From: Micromonospora globbae
Lineage (GTDB): Bacteria; Actinomycetota; Actinomycetes; Mycobacteriales; Micromonosporaceae
NCBI RefSeq assembly: GCF_003610785.1
Contig: NZ_RAQQ01000018.1
Span: 62,001-126,000, forward strand
Direction: 5' to 3'
DNA: 64,000 nt
Shown: in pieces, positions 19,929 to 30,151 of the stretch
Position numbering within the stretch: the stretch's first letter is position 1
How the letters are laid out: every line of letters starts with the position of its first letter
Notes under the pieces: model-generated
What the model was told of the DNA's origin: nothing
Seen by the model: only the letters and a program-made list of their open reading frames with translations
Database searches by the model: none
Translations under genes and position numbers: made by a program

Positions 19929-21257
19929 CTACCGCAGGAACCCTTCGTAGTTCCGCTGCATCAGTTGGCTCTCGATCTGCTTCACGGTCTCCAGACCCAC
20001 GCCGACCATGATCAGCACAGCGGTGCCGCCGAACGGGAAGTTCTGGTACTGCTGGTTGTCCAGCCAGATGAAGAAGAAGTTCGGCAGGATCGAGATGATG
20101 CCCAGGTAGAGCGCGCCCGGAAGGGTGATCCGGCTGAGGATGAAGTCCAGGTAGTCGGCGGTCGGCTTGCCGGGCCGGATGCCCGGGACGAACCCGCCGT
20201 ACTTCTTCATGTTGTCCGCGACCTCGGTCGGGTTGAACGTGATCGAGACGTAGAAGTACGTGAAGAAGATGATCAGCAGGAAGTAGACCGAGATGTAGAT
20301 CGGGCTGTCGGGCGCCACCAGGTTGTTCTGGATCCACGCCTGCGTCTTGCCCGGGTTGGTCTGGTCGAAGAACTGCAGGGCGAGCTGCGGCAGGTAGAGC
20401 AGCGACGAGCCGAAGATGACCGGGATGACACCCGCCTGGTTGACCTTCAGCGGGATGTAGGTCGAGGTGCCGCCGTACATCCGCCGGCCGATCATGCGCT
20501 TGGCGTACTGCACCGGGATCCGGCGCTGCGCCTGCTCGATGAACGTGACGGCGGTGATGACGACCAGCACCAGGGCGATCACGAGGAAGAACTTCCACCA
20601 GCCCTGGCTGGTCTTGATCTGCCAGCCCTCGCTGGGGAGGCGGGCGGCGATCGAGGTGAAGATCAGGACGGACATGCCGTTGCCGACGCCGCGGTCGGTG
20701 ATCAGCTCGCCGAGCCACATGACCACGCCGGTGCCGGCGGTCATCGTCATCACGAGGATGCTGAGGGTCAGCCAGTCCGGGATGCCCGTGCCCTCGGGGA
20801 TGATCGGGAACTGGTCGCAGCGGTTCTGGAAGAGCTGCCCGGAGCGGGCCAGCGCCACGAACGCCGAGGCCTGGAGGACACCGAGGCCCAGGGTCAGGTA
20901 GCGCGTGTACTGCGTGATCTTCGCCTGGCCGGCCTGGCCCTCCTTGCGGAGCTGCTCGAGCCGCGGGATCACCACGGTCAGCAGCTGCAGGATGATCGAC
21001 GCGGTGATGTAGGGCATGATGCCCAGCGCGAAGACCGAGAGCTGGAGCAGCGCCCCGCCGGAGAACAGGTTGAGCAGGTTCAGCACACCCGTGGTGTCGC
21101 CCTGGAGGGTGTCGAGGCACTTCTGGACGTTGCCGTACGACACTCCGGGGCTGGGCAGGGTGGCGCCGAGCCGGTAGATCGCGATGATGCCGACTGTGAA
21201 CAGCAGCTTCTTGCGCAGGTCAGGCGTACGGAACGCACTGAGAAAGGCGGACAGCAA
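19929..21257 (-). CDS. secY: preprotein translocase subunit SecY
   Basis: 442 residues with ten transmembrane helices, the central pore of the Sec translocon; it pairs with SecE encoded at 51.2 kb. The TTG start is chosen because AGGAGG lies exactly 6 nt upstream and the product then begins MLSAFLSAFRTPDLRKKLL, the family N-terminus. An in-frame upstream ATG would add a proline-rich tail unlike SecY. It is separated from rplO by two hairpins and a likely promoter, so secY-adk-map is probably a partly independent unit. Confidence 0.96.
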   Translation of the reverse strand: MLSAFLSAFRTPDLRKKLLFTVGIIAIYRLGATLPSPGVSYGNVQKCLDTLQGDTTGVLNLLNLFSGGALLQLSVFALGIMPYITASIILQLLTVVIPRLEQLRKEGQAGQAKITQYTRYLTLGLGVLQASAFVALARSGQLFQNRCDQFPIIPEGTGIPDWLTLSILVMTMTAGTGVVMWLGELITDRGVGNGMSVLIFTSIAARLPSEGWQIKTSQGWWKFFLVIALVLVVITAVTFIEQAQRRIPVQYAKRMIGRRMYGGTSTYIPLKVNQAGVIPVIFGSSLLYLPQLALQFFDQTNPGKTQAWIQNNLVAPDSPIYISVYFLLIIFFTYFYVSITFNPTEVADNMKKYGGFVPGIRPGKPTADYLDFILSRITLPGALYLGIISILPNFFFIWLDNQQYQNFPFGGTAVLIMVGVGLETVKQIESQLMQRNYEGFLR

Positions 21258-21350
21258 CTTCTTCCTCCTGCGCGAGGCGGGCCGCCGGTGGGTCCCTGGC
21301 GGGTCGGGGTGGGCGTCGGGCCAGTGCCCGATATCCATGGCTGGGAAGGG

Positions 21351-21356
21351 ACTCTA
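21351..21356 (-). promoter_or_regulatory. possible -10 of a secY promoter
   Basis: TAGAGT on the - strand, about 95 bp before the secY TTG. There is no good -35 at 17-18 nt (TGCCCG at best), so this is tentative; its position after two hairpins is what suggests a new start. Confidence 0.35.
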
Positions 21357-21372
21357 ACAGCCCGATCCCGGT

Positions 21373-21390
21373 CCGGGCAGACGTGCCCGG
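21373..21390 (-). terminator. short hairpin upstream of secY
   Basis: CCGGGCA, loop GACG, TGCCCGG: a perfect 7-bp stem between the rplO terminator and secY. Confidence 0.4.
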
Positions 21391-21440
21391 CTACATAAAT
21401 CGATTCCGATGTTACTGGGTGCACACGTCCCAGGTAGACC

Positions 21441-21479
21441 ATGGCGCCCGCCAGTTGCTCACAACTGGACGGGCGCCAT
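21441..21479 (-). terminator. strong hairpin after rplO
   Basis: ATGGCGCCCGCCAGTTG (21441-21457), loop CTCA, and an 18-nt complementary arm (21462-21479) with a single bulged base; the pairing continues with GACC/GGTC outside. It begins about 14 nt past the rplO stop and separates the spc ribosomal genes from secY. Confidence 0.75.
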
Positions 21480-21492
21480 GGGTCTGCTCCTC

Positions 21493-21936
21493 TTACAGCT
21501 CGGTGACCGAGCCACCGGCGGCGGTGATCTTCTCCTTGGCCGACGCGCTGAACGCGTGCGCCGACACCTGGAGGGTCACCCCACCGAGGTCCCCGGTGCC
21601 GAGAACCTTGACCGGCTGGCCCTTGCGGACCGCGCCGGCCTCGGCCAGCTCCAGCGGACCGACCTGGCCGCCGTTCGGGAAGAGCTCGGCGAGCCGGTCC
21701 AGGTTGACCACCTGGTAGGTCACCTTGAACTTGTTCTTGAAGCCCTTCAGCTTCGGCAGGCGCATGTGGATGGGCATCTGCCCACCCTCGAACGCCGCCG
21801 AGATGTTCTTCCGGGCCTTCGAACCCTTGGTACCGCGACCGGCGGTCTTGCCCTTGGAGCCCTCACCGCGACCCACCCGGGTCTTGGCGGTCTTGGCCCC
21901 CGGCGCCGGGCGCAGGTGGTGGACCTTGATCGTCAT
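21493..21936 (-). CDS. rplO: 50S ribosomal protein L15
   Basis: 147 residues. It has the Gly/Arg-rich N-terminus ([18 protein letters not shown]) that threads into 23S rRNA and the globular C-terminal domain. Full length for the family. It starts 1 nt inside the rpmD stop. Confidence 0.97.
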   Translation of the reverse strand: MTIKVHHLRPAPGAKTAKTRVGRGEGSKGKTAGRGTKGSKARKNISAAFEGGQMPIHMRLPKLKGFKNKFKVTYQVVNLDRLAELFPNGGQVGPLELAEAGAVRKGQPVKVLGTGDLGGVTLQVSAHAFSASAKEKITAAGGSVTEL

Positions 21937-22118
21937 TACTCGACCTCCTCGACCTTCACGAGGTGGCTCACGGTGAAGATCATGCCGCGGATCTCCGGCC
22001 GGTCCTCCTTGACCACCACGTCGTTGATCCGCTTGAGACCGAGCGACCGCAGCGAGTCACGCTGGTTCTGCTTCGTCCCGATCTCGGACCGGACCTGGGT
22101 GACCTTCAGGCGCGCCAT
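21936..22118 (-). CDS. rpmD: 50S ribosomal protein L30
   Basis: 60 residues, [20 protein letters not shown] then [16 protein letters not shown]: the complete small L30. The ATG overlaps the rpsE stop as TGATG, so it is translationally coupled. Confidence 0.96.
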   Translation of the reverse strand: MARLKVTQVRSEIGTKQNQRDSLRSLGLKRINDVVVKEDRPEIRGMIFTVSHLVKVEEVE

Positions 22119-22732
22119 CAGGAAGCCACCCCCGCCCGCGACGCCAGCATCCCGGCCGGCGCGACGTCCTCGACCGGCAGGCCACGGCGGGCGGCCACGG
22201 CCTCCGGCGACTCCAGCGACTTCAACGCCGCCACGGTGGCGTGGACGATGTTGATCGGGTTCGACGAGCCGAGGCTCTTGGAGAGCACGTCGTGGATGCC
22301 CGCGCACTCCAGCACGGCACGCACCGGGCCACCGGCGATGACACCCGTACCGGCCGAGGCCGGCTTGAGCAGCACGACGCCGGCGGCGTCCTCGCCCTGG
22401 ACCGGGTGCGGGATCGACTGGCCGATCCGCGGCACCTTGAAGAAGTGCTTCTTGGCCTCCTCGACACCCTTGGCGATCGCCGCGGGCACCTCCTTGGCCT
22501 TTCCGTAGCCCACGCCGACCGTGCCGTCGCCGTCGCCCACGATCACCAGGGCGGTGAAGCTGAAGCGACGACCACCCTTCACGACCTTGGCGACGCGGTT
22601 GATCGCGACGACCCGCTCGAGGTGCGGGGTCTTCTCGACGGGCGCGTTTCCGCGGCCGCCCTCACGGCGGTTGTCGCGGCGACCACCCTCGTTGCCACCG
22701 GACCCGCCGCCACGGCGCTGTTGACCTGGCAT
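22118..22732 (-). CDS. rpsE: 30S ribosomal protein S5
   Basis: 204 residues. An N-terminal Gly/Arg-rich extension (about 1-35) precedes the double-stranded RNA-binding-like domain ([19 protein letters not shown]) and the C-terminal domain. The loop [17 protein letters not shown], where spectinomycin-resistance mutations occur in other bacteria, has the usual wild-type form. Confidence 0.97.
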   Translation of the reverse strand: MPGQQRRGGGSGGNEGGRRDNRREGGRGNAPVEKTPHLERVVAINRVAKVVKGGRRFSFTALVIVGDGDGTVGVGYGKAKEVPAAIAKGVEEAKKHFFKVPRIGQSIPHPVQGEDAAGVVLLKPASAGTGVIAGGPVRAVLECAGIHDVLSKSLGSSNPINIVHATVAALKSLESPEAVAARRGLPVEDVAPAGMLASRAGVAS

Positions 22733-22765
22733 CAGCAGCCTTCCTTCTCTCTCGTGACGGGGTTA

Positions 22766-23155
22766 CTAGAACTCGAGCCCGGCTTCGCGGGCGGCGTCGG
22801 CAAGCGCGGCGACCCGCCCCGCGTACCGGTTGCCACCGCGGTCGAAGACGACCCTGGAGATGCCGGCGGCCTTGGCCCGCTCGGCGAGCAGCGCGCCCAC
22901 CTTGCCGGCGAGGGCGCTCTTGTCGCCCTCGGCACCGCGCAGCGACGCCTCCATGGTCGACGCCGACACCAGGGTGTGGCCCTGGGTGTCGTCGACGATC
23001 TGGGCGACGATGTGCCGGAGCGAACGGGTGACGACCAGGCGCGGGCGCTGGGGCGTGCCGTTGACGCGCTTGCGGACCCGGAAGTGCCGACGCGCACGCC
23101 CGACGGCGCGCTTGGCGGCGACGCCGCGGCGGCGCTTGAGCAGCGTGGCGGTCAC
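22766..23155 (-). CDS. rplR: 50S ribosomal protein L18
   Basis: 129 residues; binds 5S rRNA. The conserved [20 protein letters not shown] and the C-terminal [17 protein letters not shown] are present. It starts inside the rplF stop (ATGA). Confidence 0.97.
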   Translation of the reverse strand: MTATLLKRRRGVAAKRAVGRARRHFRVRKRVNGTPQRPRLVVTRSLRHIVAQIVDDTQGHTLVSASTMEASLRGAEGDKSALAGKVGALLAERAKAAGISRVVFDRGGNRYAGRVAALADAAREAGLEF

Positions 23156-23694
23156 TTCTTACCTGCCTTTCCAGCCTTGCGGCGGATGACCTCGCCCTGG
23201 TACTTGATGCCCTTGCCCTTGTAGGGCTCCGGCGGGCGGATCTTCCGGATGTTGGCGGCGAGCTCGCCGACCTGCTGCTTGTCGATGCCGGCGATGTGGA
23301 ACAGCGTCGGACGCTCCACCGTGAAGGTGATGCCCTCCGGCGCGGCCACCGTGACCGGGTGCGAGAAGCCGAGGGCGAACTCGAGGTCCTTGCCCTTGGC
23401 GGTGACCCGGTAACCGGTGCCGGAGATCTCCAGGCTCTTCCGGTAGCCCTCGGTGACGCCGACGATCATGTTGGCGACCAGGGTCCGGCTGAGGCCGTGC
23501 AGCTCCTTGGACCTGCGCTCGTCGTTCGGTCGGTTGACGGTCAGCTGGCCGTCCTCGCCCCGCTCGATGGTGATCGGGTCGGCCAGGGTGTGCGACAGCT
23601 CGCCCTTCGGGCCCTTGACCTTGATGGTCCGGCCGTCGATCGTGATGTCGACGCCGGCTGGCACCGGGATCGACTTACGTCCAATACGCGACAT
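23152..23694 (-). CDS. rplF: 50S ribosomal protein L6
   Basis: 180 residues. Two repeated RNA-binding domains; the C-terminal motif [16 protein letters not shown] sits near the factor-binding site of the 50S subunit. ATG at 23694 gives the family N-terminus [12 protein letters not shown]. Confidence 0.97.
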   Translation of the reverse strand: MSRIGRKSIPVPAGVDITIDGRTIKVKGPKGELSHTLADPITIERGEDGQLTVNRPNDERRSKELHGLSRTLVANMIVGVTEGYRKSLEISGTGYRVTAKGKDLEFALGFSHPVTVAAPEGITFTVERPTLFHIAGIDKQQVGELAANIRKIRPPEPYKGKGIKYQGEVIRRKAGKAGKK

Positions 23695-23710
23695 TTCTAC
23701 CTGTCTCCCG

Positions 23711-24118
23711 TTACCAGACGAAGGCGAGGACTTCCCCGCCAACGCTCCGCTTGCGGGCCTGCCGGTCGGTGAGCAGCCCCTGGGACGTCGAAATGATCGC
23801 CACGCCCAGCCCGCCGAGCACCCTGGGGAGCTCACCCGACTTGGCGTACACCCGCAGCCCGGGCTTGGACACCCGCTTGATCCCGGCCAGGCTCCGCTCC
23901 CGGTTCTGGCCGTACTTCAGCTCGACGACCAGTCGCTTGCCGACGGCGCCCTCCTCGGGCTCCTCGACCGACCAGGAGGCGATGTAGCCCTCGGACTTCA
24001 GGACCTCGGCGATGTTCGCCTTGATCTTGGAGTAGGGCATCGTCACCCGGTCGTGGTACGCCTGGTTGGCGTTACGCAGACGCGTGAGCATGTCTGCGAT
24101 CGGGTCGGTCATCGTCAT
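23711..24118 (-). CDS. rpsH: 30S ribosomal protein S8
   Basis: 135 residues. It binds the central domain of 16S rRNA (and in E. coli represses the spc operon). The C-terminal motif [27 protein letters not shown] is intact. ATG at 24118 chosen because AAAGG precedes it by 12 nt and an upstream TTG abuts the ribosome binding site; the ATG two codons later (24112) is the alternative. Confidence 0.96.
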   Translation of the reverse strand: MTMTDPIADMLTRLRNANQAYHDRVTMPYSKIKANIAEVLKSEGYIASWSVEEPEEGAVGKRLVVELKYGQNRERSLAGIKRVSKPGLRVYAKSGELPRVLGGLGVAIISTSQGLLTDRQARKRSVGGEVLAFVW

Positions 24119-24213
24119 GGATTTCGTCAACCTTTCTCGCCGGGGTTCCCGCGGTCGGCCGCAGGCCTACGGCGAAGAGACAGTGCAGCTGACGCGCGGA
24201 GCGCGCCGGGCTA

Positions 24214-24399
24214 TTACCAGGAAGCCTTGGACACGCCGGGCAGCTCACCGCGGTGGGCCATCTCCCGGATGCACACCCGGCAGAGACCGAACTTGCGGTA
24301 GACCGCCTTCGGACGCCCGCACCGCTGGCAGCGGGTGTACGCGCGAACCGAGAACTTCGGCTTCGCGGCCGCCTTCAGGATCAGCGCCTTCTTGGCCAT
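24214..24399 (-). CDS. rpsN: 30S ribosomal protein S14 type Z
   Basis: 61 residues, the short zinc-binding form of S14. Four ligands are present: CQRC and CRVC. It lies between rplE and rpsH, the standard spc position. Confidence 0.97.
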   Translation of the reverse strand: MAKKALILKAAAKPKFSVRAYTRCQRCGRPKAVYRKFGLCRVCIREMAHRGELPGVSKASW

Positions 24400-24400
24400 C

Positions 24401-24970
24401 TCAGTTCTCCTTGAACGGGAAGCCCAGGAGCTTGAGCAGCGCCCGGCCCTCGTCGTCGGTCGTGGCGGTGGTGACCACCGTGATGTCCATGCCCCGCTGG
24501 CGATCGATCTTGTCCTGGTCGATCTCGTGGAACACCGACTGCTCGGTCAGCCCGAACGTGTAGTTGCCGTGCCCGTCGAGCTTGCGCCCGTCCAGACCGC
24601 GGAAGTCGCGGATACGCGGCAGCGCGATGGACAGCAGCCGGTCCAGGAACTCCCACATGCGGTCGCCGCGCAGGGTCACCTTCGCGCCGATCGGCATGCC
24701 CTCGCGGAGCTTGAACTGCGCGATGGACTTGCTCGCCCGCCGCACCTGCGGCTTCTGGCCGGTGATGGTGGCCAGGTCGCGCACGGCGCCGTCGATCAGC
24801 TTGGCGTCGCGGGCGGCCTCGCCGACACCCATGTTGACGACGATCTTGACCAGGCGCGGCACCTGCATCGGGTTGCCGTAGTTGTACTGCTCGCGCAGCT
24901 GGGCCACGATCTCGTTGCGGTACCGCTCCTTGAGGCGCGGCATGGTCTTGGTTTCGGTAGCCGTGGTCAT
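24401..24970 (-). CDS. rplE: 50S ribosomal protein L5
   Basis: 189 residues; binds 5S rRNA and contacts the P-site tRNA. Conserved segments [18 protein letters not shown] and the C-terminal [20 protein letters not shown] are present. It overlaps the rplX stop by one base. Confidence 0.97.
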   Translation of the reverse strand: MTTATETKTMPRLKERYRNEIVAQLREQYNYGNPMQVPRLVKIVVNMGVGEAARDAKLIDGAVRDLATITGQKPQVRRASKSIAQFKLREGMPIGAKVTLRGDRMWEFLDRLLSIALPRIRDFRGLDGRKLDGHGNYTFGLTEQSVFHEIDQDKIDRQRGMDITVVTTATTDDEGRALLKLLGFPFKEN

Positions 24971-25290
24971 CAGAGGTCCTTACCGGTGCTACGCGCGATG
25001 CGGACCTTCTGGCCGTTGTCGTCGATCCGGTAACCGACGCGGGTCGGCTTGCCGTCGGAGTCCAGGACCATCACGTTCGAGACGTGGATCGGGGCCTCCT
25101 GGGTGACGATGCCACCGGTCTTGGCGCCGCGCTGGGTGGTGCTGATGCGGGTGTGCTTCTTGACCCGGTTCACGCCCTCGACCAGGACCTTGTTCTGCCG
25201 CGGGTAGGCCGCGATGACCTTGCCCTTGGCGCCCTTGTCCTTGCCGGCGATGACGACGACCGTGTCGCCCTTCTTGACCTTCACGGTCAC
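24970..25290 (-). CDS. rplX: 50S ribosomal protein L24
   Basis: 106 residues with a KOW motif ([20 protein letters not shown]); an early assembly protein of the 50S subunit. The GTG at 25290 overlaps the rplN stop (GTGA) and has GGAGG 4 nt upstream; a GTG two codons later is also possible. Confidence 0.95.
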   Translation of the reverse strand: MTVKVKKGDTVVVIAGKDKGAKGKVIAAYPRQNKVLVEGVNRVKKHTRISTTQRGAKTGGIVTQEAPIHVSNVMVLDSDGKPTRVGYRIDDNGQKVRIARSTGKDL

Positions 25291-25655
25291 AACACCTCCG
25301 GCGCGAGGGAAATGATCTTCATGAACCGCTTGTCCCGCAGCTCCCGACCGACCGGGCCGAAGATACGGGTACCGCGCGGGTCCCCGCCGTCCTTGATGAT
25401 GACGGCGGCGTTCTCGTCGAAGCGGATGTACGACCCGTCCGGGCGCCGCTTCTCCTTGGCGGTGCGAACGACGACAGCCTTGACGACGTCGCCCTTCTTC
25501 ACACCGGCACCCGGGATCGCGTCCTTGACGGTGGCCACGATGACGTCGCCGATGCTCGCGTAGCGCCGACCGGAGCCGCCGAGAACCCGGATGCACAGGA
25601 TCTCCCGAGCACCCGTGTTGTCGGCGACGCGCAGTCGCGACTCCTGCTGAATCAC
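25287..25655 (-). CDS. rplN: 50S ribosomal protein L14
   Basis: 122 residues, complete ([20 protein letters not shown] to [11 protein letters not shown]). It forms an intersubunit bridge and binds the silencing factor RsfS in other bacteria. A 98-bp gap with a perfect hairpin separates it from rpsQ, marking the S10/spc boundary. Confidence 0.97.
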   Translation of the reverse strand: MIQQESRLRVADNTGAREILCIRVLGGSGRRYASIGDVIVATVKDAIPGAGVKKGDVVKAVVVRTAKEKRRPDGSYIRFDENAAVIIKDGGDPRGTRIFGPVGRELRDKRFMKIISLAPEVL

Positions 25656-25679
25656 GTCTATCTCCTATGTCTGCCGGTT

Positions 25680-25703
25680 CTCCGGCCGCCGCGGCGGCCG
25701 GAG
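25680..25703 (-). terminator. hairpin between rpsQ and rplN
   Basis: CTCCGGCCGCC (25680-25690), GC, GGCGGCCGGAG (25693-25703): a perfect 11-bp stem with a minimal loop, midway in the S10-spc junction. It could be a partial terminator or processing site. Confidence 0.6.
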
Positions 25704-25753
25704 CCTGGCGGAACCCGCGCCCGACGCGACGCCGGGCGAGCTCGAAGCCTTCG

Positions 25754-26038
25754 CTACTTGGCCTTTTCCAGGATCTCCACGAGCCGCCAGCGCTTCGTGG
25801 CGGACAGCGGCCGGGTCTCCATGATGAGGACGCGGTCGCCGATGCCGGCGCTGTTCTGCTCGTCGTGCACCTTGAGCTTGCTGGTCCGGCGCATGATCTT
25901 GCCGTACAGCGCGTGCTTGACCCGGTCCTCGACCTCGACGACGACGGTCTTGTTCATCTTGTCGCTGACCACCAGGCCCTCGCGGACCTTGCGGCGGCCC
26001 CGCGTGGGGGTGTCGGCGGTCGTGGTGTTCTCGCTCAT
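25754..26038 (-). CDS. rpsQ: 30S ribosomal protein S17
   Basis: 94 residues, an OB-fold 16S rRNA-binding protein. A short actinobacterial N-terminal extension (about 1-18, [15 protein letters not shown]) precedes the core [20 protein letters not shown]. It overlaps the rpmC stop as ATGA. Confidence 0.96.
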   Translation of the reverse strand: MSENTTTADTPTRGRRKVREGLVVSDKMNKTVVVEVEDRVKHALYGKIMRRTSKLKVHDEQNSAGIGDRVLIMETRPLSATKRWRLVEILEKAK

Positions 26039-26271
26039 CCTGCAGTCACCTCAGTCGGCGCGGCCGAGAGCCCCAGCTCGCGCTCGCGCATGATCGTGTA
26101 GATCCGGGCGATCTCCCGACGGATGACCTGCAGCCGCCGGTTGTTGTCCAGCTGACCGGTCGCGGCCTGCACGCGGAGGTTGAACAGCTCCGCCTTGGCC
26201 TCGCGCAGCCTCGTGACCAGCTCCTCCTCGGAGAGCTCACGCAGCTCGGAGGCCTTAACGCCCGCTGCCAT
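26035..26271 (-). CDS. rpmC: 50S ribosomal protein L29
   Basis: 78 residues, a two-helix protein at the tunnel exit near the signal recognition particle and trigger factor docking site. It contains [20 protein letters not shown] and [17 protein letters not shown]. The ATG overlaps the rplP stop. Confidence 0.96.
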   Translation of the reverse strand: MAAGVKASELRELSEEELVTRLREAKAELFNLRVQAATGQLDNNRRLQVIRREIARIYTIMRERELGLSAAPTEVTAG

Positions 26272-26696
26272 CAGGATTCACCCACTTCGCGCGTCACAAT
26301 GCGGCACTTCATCGGGAGCTTGTGGATCGCGCGACGCATCGCCTCTCGCGCGATCTGCTCGTTGGGGAAGGACATCTCGAAGAGCACCCGCCCCGGCTTG
26401 ACGTTGGCGACCCACCACTCGGGCGAGCCCTTACCGGAACCCATCCGGGTCTCCGCCGGCTTCTTGGTCAGGGCCTGGTCCGGGAAGATCGTGATCCAGA
26501 CCTTGCCACCACGCTTGATGTGACGGGTCATCGCGATACGCGCCGACTCGATCTGCCGGTTCGTCACGTACGCCGGCTCGAGAGCCTGAATCCCGAACTC
26601 GCCGAACACCACCCGGTTGCCACCCTTGGACATACCACTGCGACCAGGGTGGTGCGGCTTGCGGAAGCCCTTCGGGGGCTTGCGCGGCATCAGCAT
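26271..26696 (-). CDS. rplP: 50S ribosomal protein L16
   Basis: 141 residues; organises the A-site region of the 50S subunit. Conserved [18 protein letters not shown] and [19 protein letters not shown] are present. The first ATG is used because [13 protein letters not shown] aligns with the usual MLIPRR start. Confidence 0.96.
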   Translation of the reverse strand: MLMPRKPPKGFRKPHHPGRSGMSKGGNRVVFGEFGIQALEPAYVTNRQIESARIAMTRHIKRGGKVWITIFPDQALTKKPAETRMGSGKGSPEWWVANVKPGRVLFEMSFPNEQIAREAMRRAIHKLPMKCRIVTREVGES

Positions 26697-26699
26697 CTG

Positions 26700-27557
26700 T
26701 CAGCCCTCCTGCTGCGTTTCTGCCGCGGCGGCGACGGCGGCGGGATCCACCGCGTCCCCACTCGGCGTCTCGGCCTGCTGCGCGAGCGTGGTCGCGGCAG
26801 CCCGGCCGGCCTCGGTACCGCCGGCGGTCGTGCCGGACGAACCCGACCGACCCCGGCGCGGCCGCTCGGGCCGGTCGCCACGGTCACGGCGCGGACGCGA
26901 CGGACCCGCCTCGGCCGGAGCCTCCCGGCCCGGGACCGCGTCGCCCTTGTAGATCCAGACCTTCACGCCGATCCGGCCGAAGGTGGTACGGGCCTCGAAG
27001 AAGCCGTACTCGATGTTGGCCCGCAGCGTGTGCAGCGGAACCCGGCCCTCGCGGTAGAACTCGGTCCGGCTCATCTCGGCGCCGCCGAGACGGCCCGAGA
27101 CCTGGACCCGGATGCCCTTGCAGACCGGGTTCTTCATGGCCGACTGCATGGCCTTGCGCATCGCCCGACGGAAGCTGACCCGGCTGGACAGCTGCTCGGC
27201 CACGCCCTGCGCGACGAGCTGCGCGTCCGACTCGGGGCTCTTCACCTCGATGATGTTGAGCTGCACCTGCTTGCCGGTCAGCTTCTCCAGCTCGCCGCGG
27301 ATCCGGTCGGCCTCCGCGCCCTTACGGCCGATGACGATGCCCGGCCGGGCGGTGTGGATGTCGACGCGGACCCGGTCCCGGGTGCGCTCGATGTCGACCT
27401 TGGAGATGCCGGCCCGCTCCAGGCCCTTGGACATCATCCGGCGGATCTTCACGTCCTCGCCGATGTAGTCCTTGTAGAGCTTGTCCGCGAACCAGCGGGA
27501 CTTCCAGTCGGTCGAGATACCGAGCCGGAACCCGTGCGGGTGAACCTTCTGACCCAT
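26700..27557 (-). CDS. rpsC: 30S ribosomal protein S3
   Basis: 285 residues. A KH-type RNA-binding domain (about 60-110, [20 protein letters not shown]) and the C-terminal S3 domain end at about 215 ([13 protein letters not shown]). A 70-residue low-complexity extension follows, basic then Ala/Thr/Gln-rich, as often in actinobacteria. S3 forms part of the mRNA entry helicase. Confidence 0.97.
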   Translation of the reverse strand: MGQKVHPHGFRLGISTDWKSRWFADKLYKDYIGEDVKIRRMMSKGLERAGISKVDIERTRDRVRVDIHTARPGIVIGRKGAEADRIRGELEKLTGKQVQLNIIEVKSPESDAQLVAQGVAEQLSSRVSFRRAMRKAMQSAMKNPVCKGIRVQVSGRLGGAEMSRTEFYREGRVPLHTLRANIEYGFFEARTTFGRIGVKVWIYKGDAVPGREAPAEAGPSRPRRDRGDRPERPRRGRSGSSGTTAGGTEAGRAAATTLAQQAETPSGDAVDPAAVAAAAETQQEG

Positions 27558-28012
27558 TACTCCGCGCCCTCCGTGTTGCTCTGCGTCTCGGCCGGCGCGG
27601 CCTTCTTCGCCGGAGCCGTCTTCTTCGCGGCCTTACGCGGCGCGGCCGGCGCGACGGCCTCGACCGCCACCGTGATGTGGCAGGTGCGCTTGCGGATCCG
27701 GTACGCCCGGCCCTGCGCACGCGGCTGGAACCGCTTCATGGTCGGGCCCTCGTCCACGTACGCCTCGCTGACGAGCAGCGCGTCGGGGTCCAGCCGCTCG
27801 TTGTTCTCCGCGTTGGCGATCGCGCTGGCGAGCACCTTGTACACCTGCTCGCTCGCAGCCTGCGGCGCGAACTGCAGCACCGTGAGCGCCTCCTTCGCGG
27901 GCAGGCCGCGGACGAGGTTGACCACCCGGCGCGCCTTCATCGGCGAGATGCGCACGTACCGCGCAACCGCCCGCGCGCCCGGAAGCACCGGAGCGTCGCC
28001 CTTTCCTGGCAT
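27557..28012 (-). CDS. rplV: 50S ribosomal protein L22
   Basis: 151 residues. The core, with the hairpin that narrows the exit tunnel ([20 protein letters not shown]), ends near 120. A Lys/Ala-rich then acidic tail ([19 protein letters not shown]) follows. No deletion in the macrolide-associated hairpin is apparent. It overlaps rpsC by one base. Confidence 0.97.
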   Translation of the reverse strand: MPGKGDAPVLPGARAVARYVRISPMKARRVVNLVRGLPAKEALTVLQFAPQAASEQVYKVLASAIANAENNERLDPDALLVSEAYVDEGPTMKRFQPRAQGRAYRIRKRTCHITVAVEAVAPAAPRKAAKKTAPAKKAAPAETQSNTEGAE

Positions 28013-28052
28013 CGCTGTAACCCCTTGATCCTCTATCCGTATGCCCGCGGCG

Positions 28053-28334
28053 TCAGCGCCGACGGCTCTTCCGGTCGTCCTTCTCGTGACCCTTGAACGT
28101 GCGGGTCAAAGCGAACTCGCCGAGCTTGTGCCCGACCATCGCCTCGGTCACGAACACCGGGACGTGCTTGCGTCCGTCGTGCACGGCGATCGTGTGCCCG
28201 AGCATCTCCGGGATGATCGTCGAGCGCCGCGACCAGGTCTTGATGACGTTCTTCGTGCCCTTCTCGTTCTGCGTCTCCACCTTCTTGAGCAGGTGGTCGT
28301 CGACGAACGGGCCCTTCTTCAGGCTGCGAGGCAT
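28053..28334 (-). CDS. rpsS: 30S ribosomal protein S19
   Basis: 93 residues, complete ([20 protein letters not shown] to [10 protein letters not shown]). It binds the head of the 30S subunit with S13. It is in the standard S10 operon position between rplB and rplV. Confidence 0.97.
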   Translation of the reverse strand: MPRSLKKGPFVDDHLLKKVETQNEKGTKNVIKTWSRRSTIIPEMLGHTIAVHDGRKHVPVFVTEAMVGHKLGEFALTRTFKGHEKDDRKSRRR

Positions 28335-28349
28335 AAGTCAGCTCTCCTG

Positions 28350-29189
28350 TTAGCCGCGCTTGCGGGTGGCGTAGCGGCGACGGACGATCAGCCGGTCACT
28401 CGGCTGGCCCTTACGACGGGTACGGCCCTCGGGCTTACCCTGCGGGTTGACCGGGTGGCGACCACCGGAGGTCTTACCCTCACCACCACCGTGCGGGTGG
28501 TCGACCGGGTTCATGGCGACACCACGGACGGTCGGGCGCTTGCCCTTCCACCGCATACGGCCGGCCTTACCCCAGTTGATGTTCGACTGGTCGGCGTTGC
28601 CGATCTCACCGACGCTGGCCCGGCAGCGCACGTCGACGCGCCGGATCTCGCCGGACGGCATGCGCAGGGTCGCGTACGCGCCCTCACGACCGAGCAGCTG
28701 GATGCCGACGCCGGCCGAGCGGGCCAGCTTGGCGCCACCGCCCGGACGCAGCTCCACGTTGTGGATCGTGGTGCCGACCGGGATGTTGCGCAGCGGCAGG
28801 TTGTTGCCCGGCTTGATGTCGGCGCTCGGACCCGACTCGACGACGTCGCCCTGCTTCAGGTCCTTCGGCGCGATGATGTAGCGCTTCTCGCCGTCGGCGT
28901 AGTGCAGCAGCGCGATGCGCGCGGTGCGGTTCGGGTCGTACTCGATGTGGGCGACCTTCGCCGGCACGCCGTCCTTGTCGACCCGCTTGAAGTCGATCAG
29001 ACGGTACTGGCGCTTGTGGCCGCCACCGTGGTGCCGGGTGGTGATCCGGCCGTGGGCGTTCCGGCCGCCCTTCTTGGGCAGCGGAGCCAGCAGCGACTTC
29101 TCGGGCGTCGACCGGGTGATCTCGGCGAAGTCGGCGACGCTGGAGCCGCGCCGGCCCGGCGTCGTCGGCTTGTACTTACGGATAGCCAT
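28350..29189 (-). CDS. rplB: 50S ribosomal protein L2
   Basis: 279 residues; required for peptidyl transfer and subunit association. The key C-terminal segment [20 protein letters not shown] with the conserved histidine is intact. The basic C-terminus is [20 protein letters not shown]. Confidence 0.98.
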   Translation of the reverse strand: MAIRKYKPTTPGRRGSSVADFAEITRSTPEKSLLAPLPKKGGRNAHGRITTRHHGGGHKRQYRLIDFKRVDKDGVPAKVAHIEYDPNRTARIALLHYADGEKRYIIAPKDLKQGDVVESGPSADIKPGNNLPLRNIPVGTTIHNVELRPGGGAKLARSAGVGIQLLGREGAYATLRMPSGEIRRVDVRCRASVGEIGNADQSNINWGKAGRMRWKGKRPTVRGVAMNPVDHPHGGGEGKTSGGRHPVNPQGKPEGRTRRKGQPSDRLIVRRRYATRKRG

Positions 29190-29201
29190 TGTCTACACCC
29201 C

Positions 29202-29504
29202 TCAGCTGACCGGGCCGCCGAAGGCCTCGATACGGTCACCGTCAGCCAGCTTCACCATCGCCCGCTTGGTGTCCTTGCGCTTACCGAACCCGGTGCGGGT
29301 GCGCTTGCGCTTGCCCTCGCGGTTGAGCGTGTTGACCGTCAGGACGCGGACGTTGAAGATCTGCTGGATAGCGATCTTGATCTGCGTCTTGTTCGCGTCC
29401 GGGTGCACCAGGAAGGTGTACCAGTTGCGGTTCAGCTCGCTGTAGCTCTTCTCCGAGACGACCGGCGCCACGATGATGTCGCGCGGGTCGGCGATCGTGC
29501 TCAC
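29202..29504 (-). CDS. rplW: 50S ribosomal protein L23
   Basis: 100 residues, located at the tunnel exit where trigger factor docks. It contains the family segments [20 protein letters not shown] and [19 protein letters not shown]. It overlaps the rplD stop by 4 bp. Confidence 0.97.
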   Translation of the reverse strand: MSTIADPRDIIVAPVVSEKSYSELNRNWYTFLVHPDANKTQIKIAIQQIFNVRVLTVNTLNREGKRKRTRTGFGKRKDTKRAMVKLADGDRIEAFGGPVS

Positions 29505-30151
29505 TTGTCACCCTCCTCGGTGGTCTCGGCGGGAACGCCGAGGAACTCGTCCAGGGCGTCCTTCGTGAAGACCACGTCGTCGGCCACCAGCACGTCGTAC
29601 GTGTTCAGCTGGCCGGCCTCGATCAGGTGCACCCGCGGCTCGTTGCGCAGCGACACCCAGTTCAGCTCGTCGGTGCTGCTCAGCACGACCAGGACCCGCC
29701 GGGCCGTGGTGAGCTTCGCCAGCGTGGCCAGGGCGGCCTTCGTCGACGGCTTCTCGCCGGAGACGAACGACTCGACCACGTGCACCTGACCGGCGCGGGC
29801 CCGGTCGGAGAGGGCCCCCCGCAGCGCGGCGGCCTTCATCTTCTTCGGGGTCCGCTGGCTGTAGTCGCGCGGGACGGGACCGTGCACGACGCCACCGCCG
29901 GCGAACTGCGGCGCGCGGATCGAGCCCTGGCGGGCACGACCGGTGCCCTTCTGCTTGTAGGGCTTCTTGCCGCCGCCGGCGACCTCGCCGCGGGTCTTGG
30001 TCTTGTGCGTGCCCTGCCGGGCCGCCGCCAGCTGCGCCACCACGACCTGGTGCATCAGCGCGACGTTGGCCTGCACGTCGAAGATGTCGGCCGGCAGCTC
30101 GACGGAGCCGGTCTTGGTGCCTTCGACGTTGAGGACGTCAACGGTGGTCAC
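29501..30151 (-). CDS. rplD: 50S ribosomal protein L4
   Basis: 216 residues. The extended tunnel loop ([19 protein letters not shown]) and the globular domain are present. In E. coli L4 also represses its own S10 operon by binding the leader; whether that occurs here is unknown, but the rpsJ leader carries strong hairpins. It overlaps rplC by 4 bp. Confidence 0.97.
   Translation of the reverse strand: MTTVDVLNVEGTKTGSVELPADIFDVQANVALMHQVVVAQLAAARQGTHKTKTRGEVAGGGKKPYKQKGTGRARQGSIRAPQFAGGGVVHGPVPRDYSQRTPKKMKAAALRGALSDRARAGQVHVVESFVSGEKPSTKAALATLAKLTTARRVLVVLSSTDELNWVSLRNEPRVHLIEAGQLNTYDVLVADDVVFTKDALDEFLGVPAETTEEGDK

Noticed and set aside
19269-21398. A 709-residue frame opposite adk and secY
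   Set aside because: Antisense shadow; adk and secY on the - strand are certain from their motifs.
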